From: Diospyros lotus
Lineage: Eukaryota > Streptophyta > Magnoliopsida > Ericales > Ebenaceae
DNA length: 64,000 nucleotides
Direction of reading: 5' to 3'
NCBI RefSeq assembly: GCF_014633365.1
Contig: NC_068347.1
Span: 30,670,116-30,734,115, forward strand
Below the pieces are notes generated by a model. The model was given only the letters and a program-made list of their open reading frames with translations. It was not told the DNA's origin and did no database searches. This document shows positions 1-12,452 of this stretch, one piece after another. A program made the position numbers and the translations under genes. Every line of letters starts with the position of its first letter. Positions within the stretch are counted from its first letter, which is position 1.

Positions 1-1528
1 GGATTTTAAGGTTGATCCCAGAACCTCTATAAGGAAATTAACTACAAAGTCAACAAGCTTCTAAGGAAACTGTACAAAAAAGGAAAGGAAAGGAAACTGA
101 CAGAAAAGGAAACAATATCTATACAAAGAATATTTCTGCAATAGGAAATTGGAATCAAGGAGATGCTGCAGAATTTCCTACATCCAATCAACCTAATCGA
201 GTAAATCTGCCAGCTATTGGAATGAGCTGGCAGAATATTTGAGTGGGTTGTTCTTTACTGTCAAATCTTCAGTTTTTTCAACAATATGCATATGGATACC
301 GATACATGGAATCAAATTTGGAAATGAGGCTTAGTGATGTGCAGAAAATGAAAATTCAGAAACTACACAAATATGGCAAAGGAATTATATATGTATATAT
401 TGTTGCTAGCTGAATTTGTAAAAGTAATAAACTGCCAAGTTAAAAATACTACTTCAACATGAAAGAACCATTTGAGTTCATTTTTATCATATTAAAGAGA
501 CGCTCCTGGGAGGAGAGTTGATGAAATGGAACAATTAATCAAAAAAAGAGGTAGAGGCAGACCTAAGAAGACTTTGAGGGAGACATTAAAGTTTGATATG
601 AAGTATATGGATCTCAATAAAGATATGACAAAAGATAGAAATACATGAAAGTCTAGAATTCACGTAGCCGACCCCACATAGTGGGATAAAGGCTGGATAT
701 GTTGTTGTTGTAAACAATAATATTTTTCCTCTGAAAAATAGATAAATTCACAAGTCAAAAAGATCATACTTCAATACATAATTACTAAAAATATAAATAA
801 ATACCCAATATCTGAAGACCTCACAAAAAGAATATGATTCTTTACCTTCATCTTTTAAGTAGACTCAATTTCAAACAAGGCTTTCCCATCAGATGCTGTG
901 TATTATATGTATTTTCATATGCTATACACTGGTGAGCATGTCATATGTTGGGTATGCTGCCAGATATCCCCTGGATATGGTACAACATTGTCTATGCTTG
1001 AGATCTTATACATCATACATCATTTTGTCTAGCAGCTTCATGGTTTACACATTGCATACGCTAGCATGTATATTTTCACTGTCAGTTTTAAGAGCATTTC
1101 CAAAATTTCGGAACTCTTCATTTTCTTGGAGGGGAAACTTTTCATATTGATATTTTATGTTGTCCCCTATATCTCCTGGAATACTGTGTATTTGAGTGCC
1201 TGAATGCAAATAGGTATTAATCTGCTTTCTTTGATCTCATTGGTAGTTCATTTTCCCTGGGCCATATCAGTAGCCACTCTAGATATTTATGTTTGTGGTT
1301 CTTTTCATTCTTTTCTAAAACAATGTTGCTACTCTAGATATTTATGTTTGGTTTCAAATGTTTGCCTGGATTCTGGCTTATTCAAGTCTTCTTTGCCTTC
1401 AACTTAATTTTTCTAGCCCCATGTGGAATTTACTTATCTAGAAACCAGCTAATCAGTAAATAAGTATTTGCATGTGGTGTCTACCATAATCATTTTATAA
1501 TTTATCTTATTTGAGGTGTTTCATGTAG
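1..1528 (+). other. Intron or upstream part of the CHR12-like gene
   Basis: The first exon I can support begins at 1529 and opens in the middle of a codon, so this stretch is intron, with earlier exons to the left of the window or hidden here. I looked for the N-terminal part of the family (QLQ-like region) and did not recognise it. The only other identifiable content is a LINE 3' end at about 501-711. The rest is T-rich, intron-like sequence with scattered stop codons. Confidence 0.55.
501..711 (+). mobile_element. 3' end of an RTE-type LINE (degenerate)
   Basis: Reading from about 502 gives the closing residues of a plant RTE-clade LINE reverse-transcriptase ORF: a GRGRPKKTLRET stretch, then IHVADPT, a stop and WDKG, followed by a (TTG)n tail at 701-710. 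The WDKG/TTG-repeat terminus is the conserved 3' end that plant RTE LINEs share with Au-type SINEs. An internal stop (TGA) lies before IHVADPT, so it is dead. Only the 3' end is present, as expected from 5'-truncated retrotransposition. It lies in an intron of the CHR12-like gene, in sense orientation. Confidence 0.65.
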
Positions 1529-4500
1529 AATTGCCTTCAAGCAGAGGCGAGGACATGCAGTCAAAGTGCTTGCTTGAACTCTATGGACTGAAGGTAGATT
1601 TGATTTTGTACTTAAATCAGTATTTTGTTTATGGATTTCTTGCACATGACTTTATCATACACGTCAGCAATTATCTGAATCAATGAAAGATAGATTTGTA
1701 CTTTTCCCTGGGTGGTTGGTTAAAGCAATTGTTCCCCCCCTGCCAAACCAGTTTGATTTCTATTACATACCTACCTTATGATTTTTTTTTTTTTTTACTG
1801 TTACTTTTCTACACATGCACATGAGAGAATCTGATTTATTTTAATTAACAAGTTATATTTGGTTGTACTGATTCTGATTTACTGTAAAATTTTCCTTTTG
1901 TCGAATAAATTTGAAATGCAAGATACCACCATGTGTATGTTTCTTATATGAATCCAAGTATGCACCTTTGGTTTGTATCTTTTATATAATTTGTTTTTCC
2001 TGATATGTTGATTCTATATTTCATGTTACCTAGGATAACACAACTCATGTCCTTATTGATGTATTTTCTTTTGTCCTGTCAGCTTGCAGAGTTGCAGAGA
2101 AAGGTTCGCTATGATGTGAGTTCAGAGTACTGGCTCCGTCTACACTGTGCATATCCTGACAAGCAATTGTTTGATTGGGGCATGATGCGGTTGCGTCGTC
2201 CTCTATATGGTGTTGGAGATGCTTTTGCGATGGAAGCTGATGATAACCTGAAGAAAAAGCGTGATGCTGAGGTTATTTTTGGTTTATCTTGATCTTCAGA
2301 ATTTTACATTATTTTAGGGGATCTAATCTACACAGTATGAAACTTTAGTTTGTGAATGTGCCATCTGCAAAAGTGGAGCTTCACTTGTTCAACAGCGTGA
2401 GATGCACTCTTTGGTTTATTGACAATCTCTTAACTTTGATAGAAGATAAATTTATCCAATTTAATATCTGAAATATTGTTAGAAACCCGAGAAGATTACT
2501 GATTACTGCATATATTATTTGATTGATATGTATCATTTTATAGTGATTTGATTGTATTTGTATTTGTTTCTTTTCTTGTAAATATTTCCTAAGCTAGATT
2601 AGGAAACTATCTAGTAATTAGACTTTAGGAAACTGCCTATGCAAGTGAATAGGCTGTGTATATATTTTTTCTTGTACCTTTGAATGAAAGTATGATTGGA
2701 TTTCTTCATCTTCTTGACAAATATAATTTCATTGATTGAAAAAAAAAAAAAAAAAGGATGATTACAAACGAGAGTTCTACCTGTAAACTTTTCCTTTGAG
2801 GTTCAACTGTTTGTAAGCTTAAAGATGGTATCTGAAATTTAAAGAAATAGGTTATGGACCATCTTATCCAACAGTTTCTCTATTCATTTGTGAGAAGCAT
2901 ATATTCGTTCAAGTACAGTACTGATCTCATGAAGTGCCTTTATTGCAGAGACTATCAAGGTTAGAAGAGGAGGAAAAGAATCTTGTTGAGACTAGGAAGA
3001 GGAAATTTTTTGCAGACTTGCTTAATGCAGCACGTGAACTCCAATTGCAAGTACAAGCAGCTCAGAAACGCCGGAAACAAAGGAATGATGCTGTTCAGGC
3101 AAGCTGCTTCTTTTTTTTTTTTTTTTTTCTGTTCTGCTTTCTTTAAATTTGTCATGCATAGATAAAATTGAAAATAACAAGGGAGGTGAGATAGGAATTG
3201 CAATTCAATATTATATGGGATATAGATGCAGGGAATAGATTTGGAAGTTTTTAAAATGACATGGGAGCTTGTGGTAGGAATTACACTTCAATTATGTATA
3301 GAACATGGGAAATTTGTAAAAAGCAGTAGATAATTTTAAAATAACATGAGATCATTTGCTTCATTTTAAAATAACATGAGATCATTTGGAAATTTGCAAA
3401 AAGCAGTAAATACTTTTGTATAACCTTTGATATAGTTATTATTATTTTATTTTTTTGTGGTGTTTGGGATGCAAACTTGGTTGGCAATGGAAACTTGAAA
3501 CCCAAAGGATGCAACAGAAACAGGAATACAATTTTTAGTATGAAGAAAGGAAAAGTGCTCAAGCAATAAAAAAGACTGAAATTTATGAGAAACATTATTC
3601 GAGTGAGCTTTGGAGAAGCTTATCCCTAGATTTTTATTTAAAAGATGAGGAGCACATAGCACTATTTCCTACATTTTAAGTGAAACCCAGTGAAAGTGTG
3701 TCCTCCATTGCAAAAAGGTGTATCCTGTGAATCAGTTTGTTTGACTTTGTCAAGACTGTTTCTTTTCTTAAAAAATGTGAACAGAAATTCATATATTGTT
3801 TTTCTTTATTCTTTTTAGTATATTACTTGTAAGGATGAAATTTGCTAAAGCCTAGCCTTTTTTGATACATTATATTGAAGTATAAGTACAAATTAATCAG
3901 AAACTACAGTTTGATTTTAACCCTTGTTTTAGGAAAACATGACAAGTTTCTCTGCTTTTTGTCTTAATTTGTATTTGCTAGACTTTTAATCTCAATTCTG
4001 TGTTTGGTATTTATTTGTACGTGTGAGAATCTTAATAGTATTTGGATTTTGCGCATTTCCTCTGATGGTTGTAACTTATTTCAAAAGAGATCTTATCAAA
4101 AACACTTTGGAAGAGCTCCGTGTTTGTTGTAGTTGGTTCATTTGTAATTTTATTGATTAAACCAGGTAGTTCCATAATTTGTGCTGCCAGAATTCACTCC
4201 AATCTTTCACACTTTTTGCAGGCGTGGCATGGAAGACAAAGGCAACGTGCTACACGGGCTGAGAAGTTGAGGTTTCAAGCCCTGAAAGCTGATGATCAGG
4301 AAGCTTACATGAAAATGGTGGAGGAGAGTAAGAATGAACGGTTGACCATGCTCCTAGGGAAAACTAATGATCTCCTAGTTCGCCTGGGAGCTGCTGTCCA
4401 ACGTCAAAAAGATGCTGAACATGATGGAATCGGACCCTTGAAAGACTCAGATGCTGACTTGCCTGATTTGTCTGCTTCAAAGAGTGGAACTCCTGGGGAT

Positions 4501-7500
4501 TCCCTTCCTGAGGAAGATGCTGACTTGGTTGACACTGAATCCAGCCTCCGTGTTAAGACAGGGGATCTACTTGAAGGCCAGCGACAGTATAACTCAGTTA
4601 TTCATTCAATTCAGGAAAAGGTGAAGAAGGAAGTCTTAATTTCAATTGCCTGCATTATGTTATTTATGCCTGCTATGTTTCTTTTGCATTTGAAATTCAT
4701 AGTTATTTATAATAGGCACTCCAAGTTTTATGTACCTCATTGCTCTGCTTAAGAAGTTCGATAAAAGATTGCTGAAGAAGGATAGAAATCTTGCTTTGCT
4801 AGATCTCTTGTGACATTGGCCTAATAAGTTGATCCAACCTGGTTGAAATTATTTGAAGAAAATTTCTTATTTCTGTCCATAGAAGGATGTTTCATATATA
4901 CTGTGGTCCTGGTTAATTATTATTTTCTGCATAAAGTACCACGCAGTCTGAGGGAGGTGCTATAATCAATGTGGGTCCACATCCCTTAATTCAAGGATGA
5001 GCTTAGCAGTTGCATTCATACACATTCTAACATTTGGTGTTGTGATGAACATCCCTTTCAAGTTTTATGCAACTTTTTATATTGTTGCAAAAACTATTTG
5101 ATTTTAGAAGTATAGAATCTAATGAAATATACTTTATAGGTAATAGAGCAACCTTCCATGCTTCAAGGTGGAGAACTGAGGCCCTACCAGTTGGAAGGGC
5201 TACAGTGGATGCTGTCTTTATTCAATAACAATCTGAATGGAATCTTGGCAGATGAAATGGGGTTAGGCAAGACAATCCAAACGATTTCCTTGATTGCTTA
5301 TCTCGTGGAAAACAAGGGTGTCACTGGGCCTCACTTGATTATAGCCCCAAAGGCTGTACTACCAAATTGGGTTAATGAGTTCTCAACCTGGGCTCCTAGG
5401 TATGCACAAAGATGTTCTGGAGACTTCCTTACCTTATCTTTCTCAGCATTGCATGTGTGTTATATGTGTAAGGTACCCACCAGAACAAAATGCTCATTTT
5501 GGTATATATGGATATTCTTGTAACAGTATTGTTGCAGTGCTCTATGATGGGCGTCTAGATGAAAGAAAGGTAATAAGGGAAGAATATTCAGGAGAGGGAA
5601 AATTCAATGTCCTCATCACACACTATGATCTTATTATGAGAGACAAGGCATTTTTGAAGAAAATACATTGGTACTACATGATTGTTGATGAAGGACACAG
5701 GTTAAAGAATCATGAATGTGCTCTTGCAAGGACTATTGTTTCAGGGTATGCTACAAAGCTCCTTATTTCACCAATTTGTATGGAATGCTTAGTTTCTAGG
5801 ATCATTCACTCTTGTAGTTAAGCAACTTATACTTGTTCTTTCTGTCTAGGTGAATCTCCTGCATGCTTATGGCATCTTTTTATGGCCATGTGTCTTTTTC
5901 AAAAGGCATTCTTATCTTTTTGATTCTCTCCTCTATGAACTACTTGTTTTCCTCCGTTTTTGACTTCTGAAGAAAATTTTGGTCTTTTGTTTCTTGTACA
6001 ACTAAAAAGTGATTTTATGTCACAGGAAGGACTTTGTATAGTGGCTATAGTCCCAGTTTGGCTAACTTGCAAGATGCTTATTAATGCATAACAGATAGTT
6101 TTGCATGTTGTCTTGGCATTCAAGAGACGGTTGTTAACTTAGAGTGCATTAGAAAACTGAATATTGCTACTGATCTGTTGTCCAGCCTATGTGTAGACAA
6201 GTAGTGTTCAATCTGGCATAATCCAGTTCATATTGAGCCCTGTACAGTTCATCATACAACTACATGAAAATCATACAATTTATTGTGACCTCTATCAAGA
6301 AAACCATAACTGGTTTCTCTTGTCCTCTCCTTTTAAGTTGCTCCTTCCTTTGTCGTTAACTATTTGCGTACTTGAGGGCTGACTGTCATATATAGAATCA
6401 ATTATTTCCATCAGGCTTTTACTTTAAGCACTGACCAACAGCAACAACAATCACAAGCCTTAATCCCACCAGTTGGAGTCAGCTGAATTTCTAGACCTCC
6501 TAGGTTCCAACCATGTTTAAGCATTTTCCACTAAGTTTTGTTTAGTCCTCTTTCTCTTTCGTTACAAACTTCCTCTATTTCATCCTCTCACTTGGCAGGT
6601 ATGTCTATAGCCGCCTTCTTACATGGCCAAACCATTTGAATCTTGTCTCCTACATCTTATCTCCAGTAGCTACCACTCCAACCTTCTTACATATAATCTC
6701 ATTTCTTATTTTGTCTTTTTTGTACGATCACATTCCTGTCATAACAATTACCTCTCAGGTACATTTGTATTTTGCACATCTTGTCTCTTTGCTGCCCAAC
6801 ATTTTTGAATTACTTGAAAATTTTGAATATTGTAAGGGACTAATGAGATTCATTCAACCTTTTGCCAAATCTATATTTATATTTCACATATGGAAATCAA
6901 TATCGTGTGAATGTTGAGTTAAATTTTCAACATCGTATCAAGCTTTAGTCCCATTAAGTGAGATTGGTTATATGAATTCTAGCCCACTAATTATTTATGG
7001 TCCTATCTTTTGTGAGGCCCTCATAACTCATATCATAGTTTCTAGTTTTCAACCAAGTTTTTTCTTTGTCTTTTTGTTCCTCTTTATCTAATGACTTATT
7101 CCATTCCAATCTTATTAGGGATAACCTCATTTCACACATCTTAGTCATATTATTAGGGATAACCTCATTTCCGAACTATCTTAGTCATATTTCACGCATC
7201 TTATCTTCAATAAAAGCCATTCCAATCTTTTTAGGGATAACTTCATTTTTAATTGTCATTTCTTGTATGGATGCACATCCATCGTAACATCTTCATTTCC
7301 ATTACACTCATATTTTGAATTAATTTGTGCTTTATTGCCCAACATTTTGTACCATATAACTAGTCTAGTTGTATAGCAGTCCAATAAAATAAAATGTTCC
7401 TTCTAGTTTTAGTGGAATTTTATTATCGCATAAAGTGCCAAACACACTTTTCTATTTTAACTATCACTATCCAGACTTAGTTATATGGCTAACATTCTCA

Positions 7501-10500
7501 TTCATCTCTCAAGTCTTTTTGAATGATCGATCTAAGATATCTAAATTGATGTTTATTGGGAAAAAATTGTGATTTGATATTGTCCACTGTTGAATTTGTG
7601 TATAATTGCTGGTTCAATCAGATAGGTTGTTCACAGCAATAAAACATATTTATGACATATATTGTAATATTAGGTGGAAAATTGTATCAGATAGTGAAAT
7701 TATAATCTTGCTTTCAATATGTGTCACTGGAGAGAGGTTTCAGTAAAAGGGACCGTGTTGCAGTTGACATGCATTTCAAACACTGCCGCTGTGCTTCTCT
7801 CCGTCTTTGACCTGGTCCTCCTAGTAGTCTTTTCTTCTCGTGGGACCTTTCCACTTTAATTGATAGGCTTGAATTTCACAACCTATTTAATGTGCAAAAT
7901 TTTCCTTCATCCTCAAATATATTGTTTTAACAGACCAAATCCAACTGTAGTGTGCTCATTGATGAAGCAACTGTTAACTGTTCCCGAAGGAAACAAGGTG
8001 GTAAAGTCATGTAAACAATTGTCTTTGAGTAAAGCTCACGTCATTTATATGGATTAGTCTATTATTTTTTATTTTCATTTGATCTCTTTTATGGCAGTGT
8101 TTTTAATAGGAATTGGTGCAAAGGTAACCTGGGAAAAGGAATAGAAATGCCTTTTTCTTCTTCCTACTCTATGTTTATTTTTCTTATTCATTTATATGGA
8201 TTATTCTTTTTTCTTATTCTCTTTTGTGTTCTTGAAATTTCTTGTCTTGCTCACTGTCTCTTGTATGAGTAGGGTGTGTTTCTGTTCCTGCATGTTCTTT
8301 CAACGCATCATGTAAGTTTTGAATATTGAGTTAGATTGGGCTGTCTAATGGAACTCATTTTGCATGCAGCTACCGGATACGCCGCAGGCTTCTATTAACT
8401 GGCACTCCTATACAGAATAGTTTGCAGGAGTTATGGTCCTTACTCAATTTTCTCCTTCCTACCATTTTTAACTCTGTCGAGAATTTCGAGGATTGGTTTA
8501 ATGCACCCTTTGCCGATCGATGTGATGTTTCCCTGACAGATGAAGAAGAACTATTGATCATTCGTCGTCTGCACCAAGTAACTTTTGGCTTCAGTTGTCT
8601 TTTCTGATTCTTTTCTGATCTTCTTTTTAATGTATTATCTAAATTCCCAGGTTATAAGGCCATTTATATTGAGGAGGAAGAAAGATGAGGTGGAGAAGTA
8701 CCTTCCTGGGAAAACACAGGTCATATTAAAATGTGATATGTCCGCATGGCAGAAAGTATACTATCAGCAAGTCACAGATCTAGGGAGGGTTGGACTGGGA
8801 ACTGGTGCGTTGCTTCCCTTCCTCCATGCTTGTGCCTTCTGTTGCTTATGCCTTCTGTGTCGTCTCCTGAAGGGCTTATCATATAACTTGTAGGCCATTT
8901 GTAGTCACCATTAAGTTTCCCATTGCATGTCTGTAGTCATGTATGGCCTCATTGTTGAACTTTCTTTGGATCTAGTTTCTGCATTGGGCTGTTTCCCTCT
9001 CTAGCTCTCTGTGCATGTTTGTCTGTCTGATGTGCTATCAGTGAGAGTAACTTTCAACTGCTTGATTTTTTCTGCAATCTTCAAATTTTCTTCTTTTTTT
9101 TTTTTCTCCTTTTTTTCTTAGTTTTGAGATTATGAGGGTGAGCCTTGGTAACACTGGTAAGATTGCTTCTTTGTGATTACAGTCATGGATTCATGTTATG
9201 GTAAGGTTGCTTCTTGTGATCAGAATCATGGGTTCATGGTGCAGAAATAGCCTTCTTGCCAAAATGCAGGGGGAAGGTTGTATACAAATAAGACCCTCCC
9301 TAACCCTTGCAAAGCAGGGGGCCTTGTGTGCTGGGGAGCCCTTTTTTTATGTTGTGATTATACTCATGCTTTACGACCACTTCTATAAGTTTATTAATTG
9401 ATTTTCTGAAAGAGGCGAAGTTGCCATCTCTTGATTAATATGAGTAATTTGCAGGATCTGGGAAGTCCAAGAGTCTACAAAACCTGTCAATGCAGCTCAG
9501 GAAGTGTTGTAATCACCCTTACCTATTTGTGGGAGAATATAATATGTGGCGCAAGGAAGAGATTATTAGAGCATCGGGGAAATTTGAGCTACTTGATCGT
9601 TTGCTACCAAAACTCCGCAGAGCAGGACACAGAGTCCTCCTTTTTTCACAAATGACCCGTCTGATGGACATTCTTGAAATTTATTTGCAGCTTCATGATT
9701 TCAAATATCTTAGACTTGATGGCTCAACAAAAACTGAGGAAAGAGGAACTCTACTAAAGCAATTCAATGCTCCTGATTCTCCTTACTTCATGTTCCTTTT
9801 GAGCACTCGTGCTGGGGGACTTGGTCTGAATTTACAAACAGCAGATACCGTGATCATTTTTGACAGTGACTGGAACCCCCAAATGGATCAACAGGCAGAA
9901 GATAGGGCACATCGTATTGGACAAAAGAAGGAAGTTAGAGTTTTTGTTTTGGTTAGTGTTGGATCAATTGAGGAGGTAATTTTGGAGCGTGCAAAACAGA
10001 AGATGGGTATTGATGCTAAGGTCATCCAGGCAGGGCTGTTCAACACAACCTCCACAGGTTTGTCATTATAGATGATGTTCCTGCTATGATTTTGCTATGT
10101 TTATTTCCTTGTTATTTTCTGCTTCAGACTGTATTTTATAGTTGACGAAGTAGAAAGAATGTTGTGTGAAATATGATATTCTGCTTCTGGAACTTGCTGG
10201 TAAGTCTTGATGGATAGATACCAAATTGCATCTTGTCTTTTTACTTTTTGTTTATTTTTTTTTCTTCTTCTTTCTTTTTCTTTTGACATATTTTTCAAGG
10301 TAATTTTTTTAGGTCTTAGATCTTGTGGTTCTTGGCCTGTGAGAGTCATTTTGCTTCTTGTTCTATAGAAATTTCTTTTCTCTCTCACATGCTCTGGTGC
10401 CAGATGCACAGACCACCCAGAAAAAGGAAAAAAGAAGGGAAGAAAACCCTCTCTTTGCCCCAGAATGCAAATCACTTCTTGTCGTACTAATAATTGAAGA

Positions 10501-11181
10501 GGATTGAGGTCTTTCAAATTTGTTTATTATGCAGCCCAGGACCGAAGAGAGATGCTGGAGGAGATCATGCGAAGAGGTACAAGCTCACTTGGGACTGATG
10601 TACCAAGTGAAAGGGAAATTAACCGTCTTGGAGCACGTTCTGATGAGGAGTTCTGGCTGTTTGAGAAAATGGACGAGGAGAGAAGGCGGCAGGAGAATTA
10701 CAGATCTCGTCTTATGGAAGAACATGAGGTACCAGATTGGGCATATACTGCACCAGAAAATAAGGAAGGCAAAGGCAAAGGGTTTGATCATGAGATCAGC
10801 AAGCTCACTGGAAAGAGAAGAAGAAAAGAGGTGGTTTATGTGGATACACTTAGTGATTTACAGTGGATGAAGGCCGTGGAGAACGGTGAGGACGTAGCAA
10901 AGCATTCTTCCAGAGGAAAAAGGAGGGAGCATCTTCCTACCACAGGCAGTGACATTGTGAGTTATAGTGCAGGGGAGGAGAGGAAAGTATCAGAAGTGAA
11001 GAGCGAAAACATGTCCATGGCAAGCGAGGGAACCAGCGAAGATACTGCCAGTTTGAACTTGAGGAGGTCCAGAAGTGAGATGGAATATCCCCAGAAAACA
11101 CAATATCAGGGCATTGAGGGCAGTGGCTATATGTTGAACTGGAAGCCTTATAAACGGAAAAGATCAAGCTTAGCATCCTGA
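1529..11181 (+). CDS. CHR12: CHR12/CHR23-type SWI2/SNF2 chromatin-remodelling ATPase (5' partial)
   Basis: Exons that join in frame: 1529-1593, 2083-2271, 2949-3098, 4222-4620, 5140-5399, 5527-5745, 8370-8577, 8651-8804, 9455-10057 and 10535-11181 (stop TGA). They encode 964 codons including the stop; roughly the first 130-160 residues of a family member of about 1,100 are missing. In order: an HSA-type region ([15 protein letters not shown], exon 4); helicase motif I DEMGLGKT; motif [13 protein letters not shown]; motif [12 protein letters not shown]; motif [13 protein letters not shown]; motif [13 protein letters not shown]; then a SnAC domain ([11 protein letters not shown]) and a charged tail with no bromodomain. 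That architecture fits Arabidopsis CHR12/CHR23 (MINU1/2) rather than BRM or SYD. The family uses ATP to move nucleosomes in the nucleus and is linked to growth arrest under stress and to stem-cell maintenance. All helicase motifs look intact. CHR12 versus CHR23 cannot be settled by eye. Confidence 0.93.
3099..4221 (+). other. Non-canonical GC-AG intron in the CHR12-like gene
   Basis: Exon 3 ends ...GTTCAG at 3098 and the intron opens GCAAGC, not GT. The acceptor is TTTTTGCAG ending at 4221. Protein continuity (KQRNDAVQ | AWHGRQRQR) fixes both ends, and no GT nearby keeps the frame. A long T run follows the donor. GC-AG introns are about 1% of plant introns and are spliced by the U2 spliceosome. 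Confidence 0.8.
6425..7330 (-). mobile_element. Degenerate retroelement debris, LINE-like, in the large CHR12 intron
   Basis: The 2.6-kb intron 5746-8369 holds this segment. At 6440-6500 it reads, on the minus strand, like the same 3' terminus as the LINE end at 501-711 (a GGGATTAAGGCTT core followed by a TTG-rich tail). The adjoining 6600-7300 has pieces resembling LINE ORF2 read in antisense, with a short direct repeat around TTAGGGATAACCTCATTT. Stops and frameshifts are frequent. The clade assignment is tentative. Confidence 0.4.
9134..9352 (+). mobile_element. tRNA-derived SINE in a CHR12 intron
   Basis: A pol III-style head (GGTAACACTGGTAAG, then a B-box-like GGGTTCATGGTGC at about 9229-9242) leads into the body found in common plant SINEs (AGCC-TTCTTGCCAAAATGCAGGG, AAGACCCTCCCTAACCC, GGGAGCCC) and ends in a T run. 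A near-perfect 9-bp flanking duplication (TGAGATTAT at 9125-9133, TGTGATTAT at 9353-9361) marks the insertion. The head is partly duplicated: the GGTAA(G)-GATTGCTTC...CATGGATTCATG block recurs 50 bp later as GGTAAGGTTGCTTC...CATGGGTTCATG. It sits between exons 8 and 9, sense to the gene. Confidence 0.7.
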
Positions 11182-12452
11182 AAAGTGCTGAATCTAGGGC
11201 TAGAGATGAATTGCTAACAACACGGGACTTGGATAGAAGTGTGTTTGAAGTAGCGTGGTGAAAACACTGATGTATAGCCTGGCTTGTTATAACTTGAGCA
11301 ACTCAAACTCATTCTCCGGCGCTTTGCTTCTTCAGTGCTCCTGGTTGCAGCTATTCCATGTTCTTCCTACACTTGTCCATTGATTGGCTGCCCTCAGCAG
11401 TTGTTATATGTCTTTGCATGATAGTTGGAATGTAAAGCTGTTACATTTATGAAATGGAGCTGTATTTGCCTCCAAATTCATGATTTGCTAGAGCTAACAT
11501 AAAATAATCATATAGAATTTGTTTTACCTAATTTGCATGGGCTGTGCCATACTCACACAACACCTTGATTGTGGGATTTGGTTGATGGCAACAATTTGAT
11601 TGCTCTAGCTATTGGTTGTTCTGCTTTGCATGGAACTTAAAGTGATTGCCTAATGCTTCAATAATAGAGCTTAAAGGTGGAAGAGTTTGATAGTGTTGTC
11701 TCTAGTAACTTCTTGGGGGGGTTTATTTGCAGGCATTGAATGGGTGAGGTTTATCGTGCAGACCAAATTCTCTTTGACATTATGCAGCAAAAATAAATAA
11801 ATAAGATCTCGTCATCCTGGTTTTTCTTGTTGTTTAGTATCATTTATTAATTACTAATAAGTATCCATGGATGGAGGGGAGTTAAACATTATTGCTAAAT
11901 TAATTGTTCACGGGTCATGTGAACCCCAAGGACAACCACAAAGCTCCTAAGCTTCGTTGCAAGTTTCCAGTATCCTGGCACAGTTATGGACTTATGAGAT
12001 TATAACTACAATCATCACATAACTAATGTCTCGAGTTTCAATTATGTTGTAAAGGCTGGACGTATTAGAAGAGAAAATCTTTAATATGCAAAGCTATTTT
12101 GCTAATAGGGAGTCAAAAGTCAGTCATGCGTTGCTAACTATTCACGATTCCATTACACAAAAGACGGCAACTTTTGAACCAAACTTAACTCAACCTTACT
12201 TGAACTACTACATAATATTTTGTTTAATTTAGAAGCCAAGGACAAACCACCACCAAACATAGATTATATTTACAAAAATAAAATACAAAGAACTAACTAA
12301 ACTGGGTAAGATTTATTTTATTTTATTTTTATCTTTTCTAAAAAGCGAATTAATAATACAAACATCTTTCATACGTACGTGCGTACATGTAGTTTGTATA
12401 TATGCATGTCCATGACAGGTATCTTTCGTTTTTAATTACAACCGTTTGATCA
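11182..12452. other. 3' flank of the CHR12-like gene and shared downstream region
   Basis: The first 200-300 bases are probably 3' UTR of the remodelling ATPase. The right part (to 12452) lies downstream of the convergent carboxylesterase gene and would include its 3' UTR. No ORF of note, no repeat and no RNA gene was seen. Confidence 0.5.
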
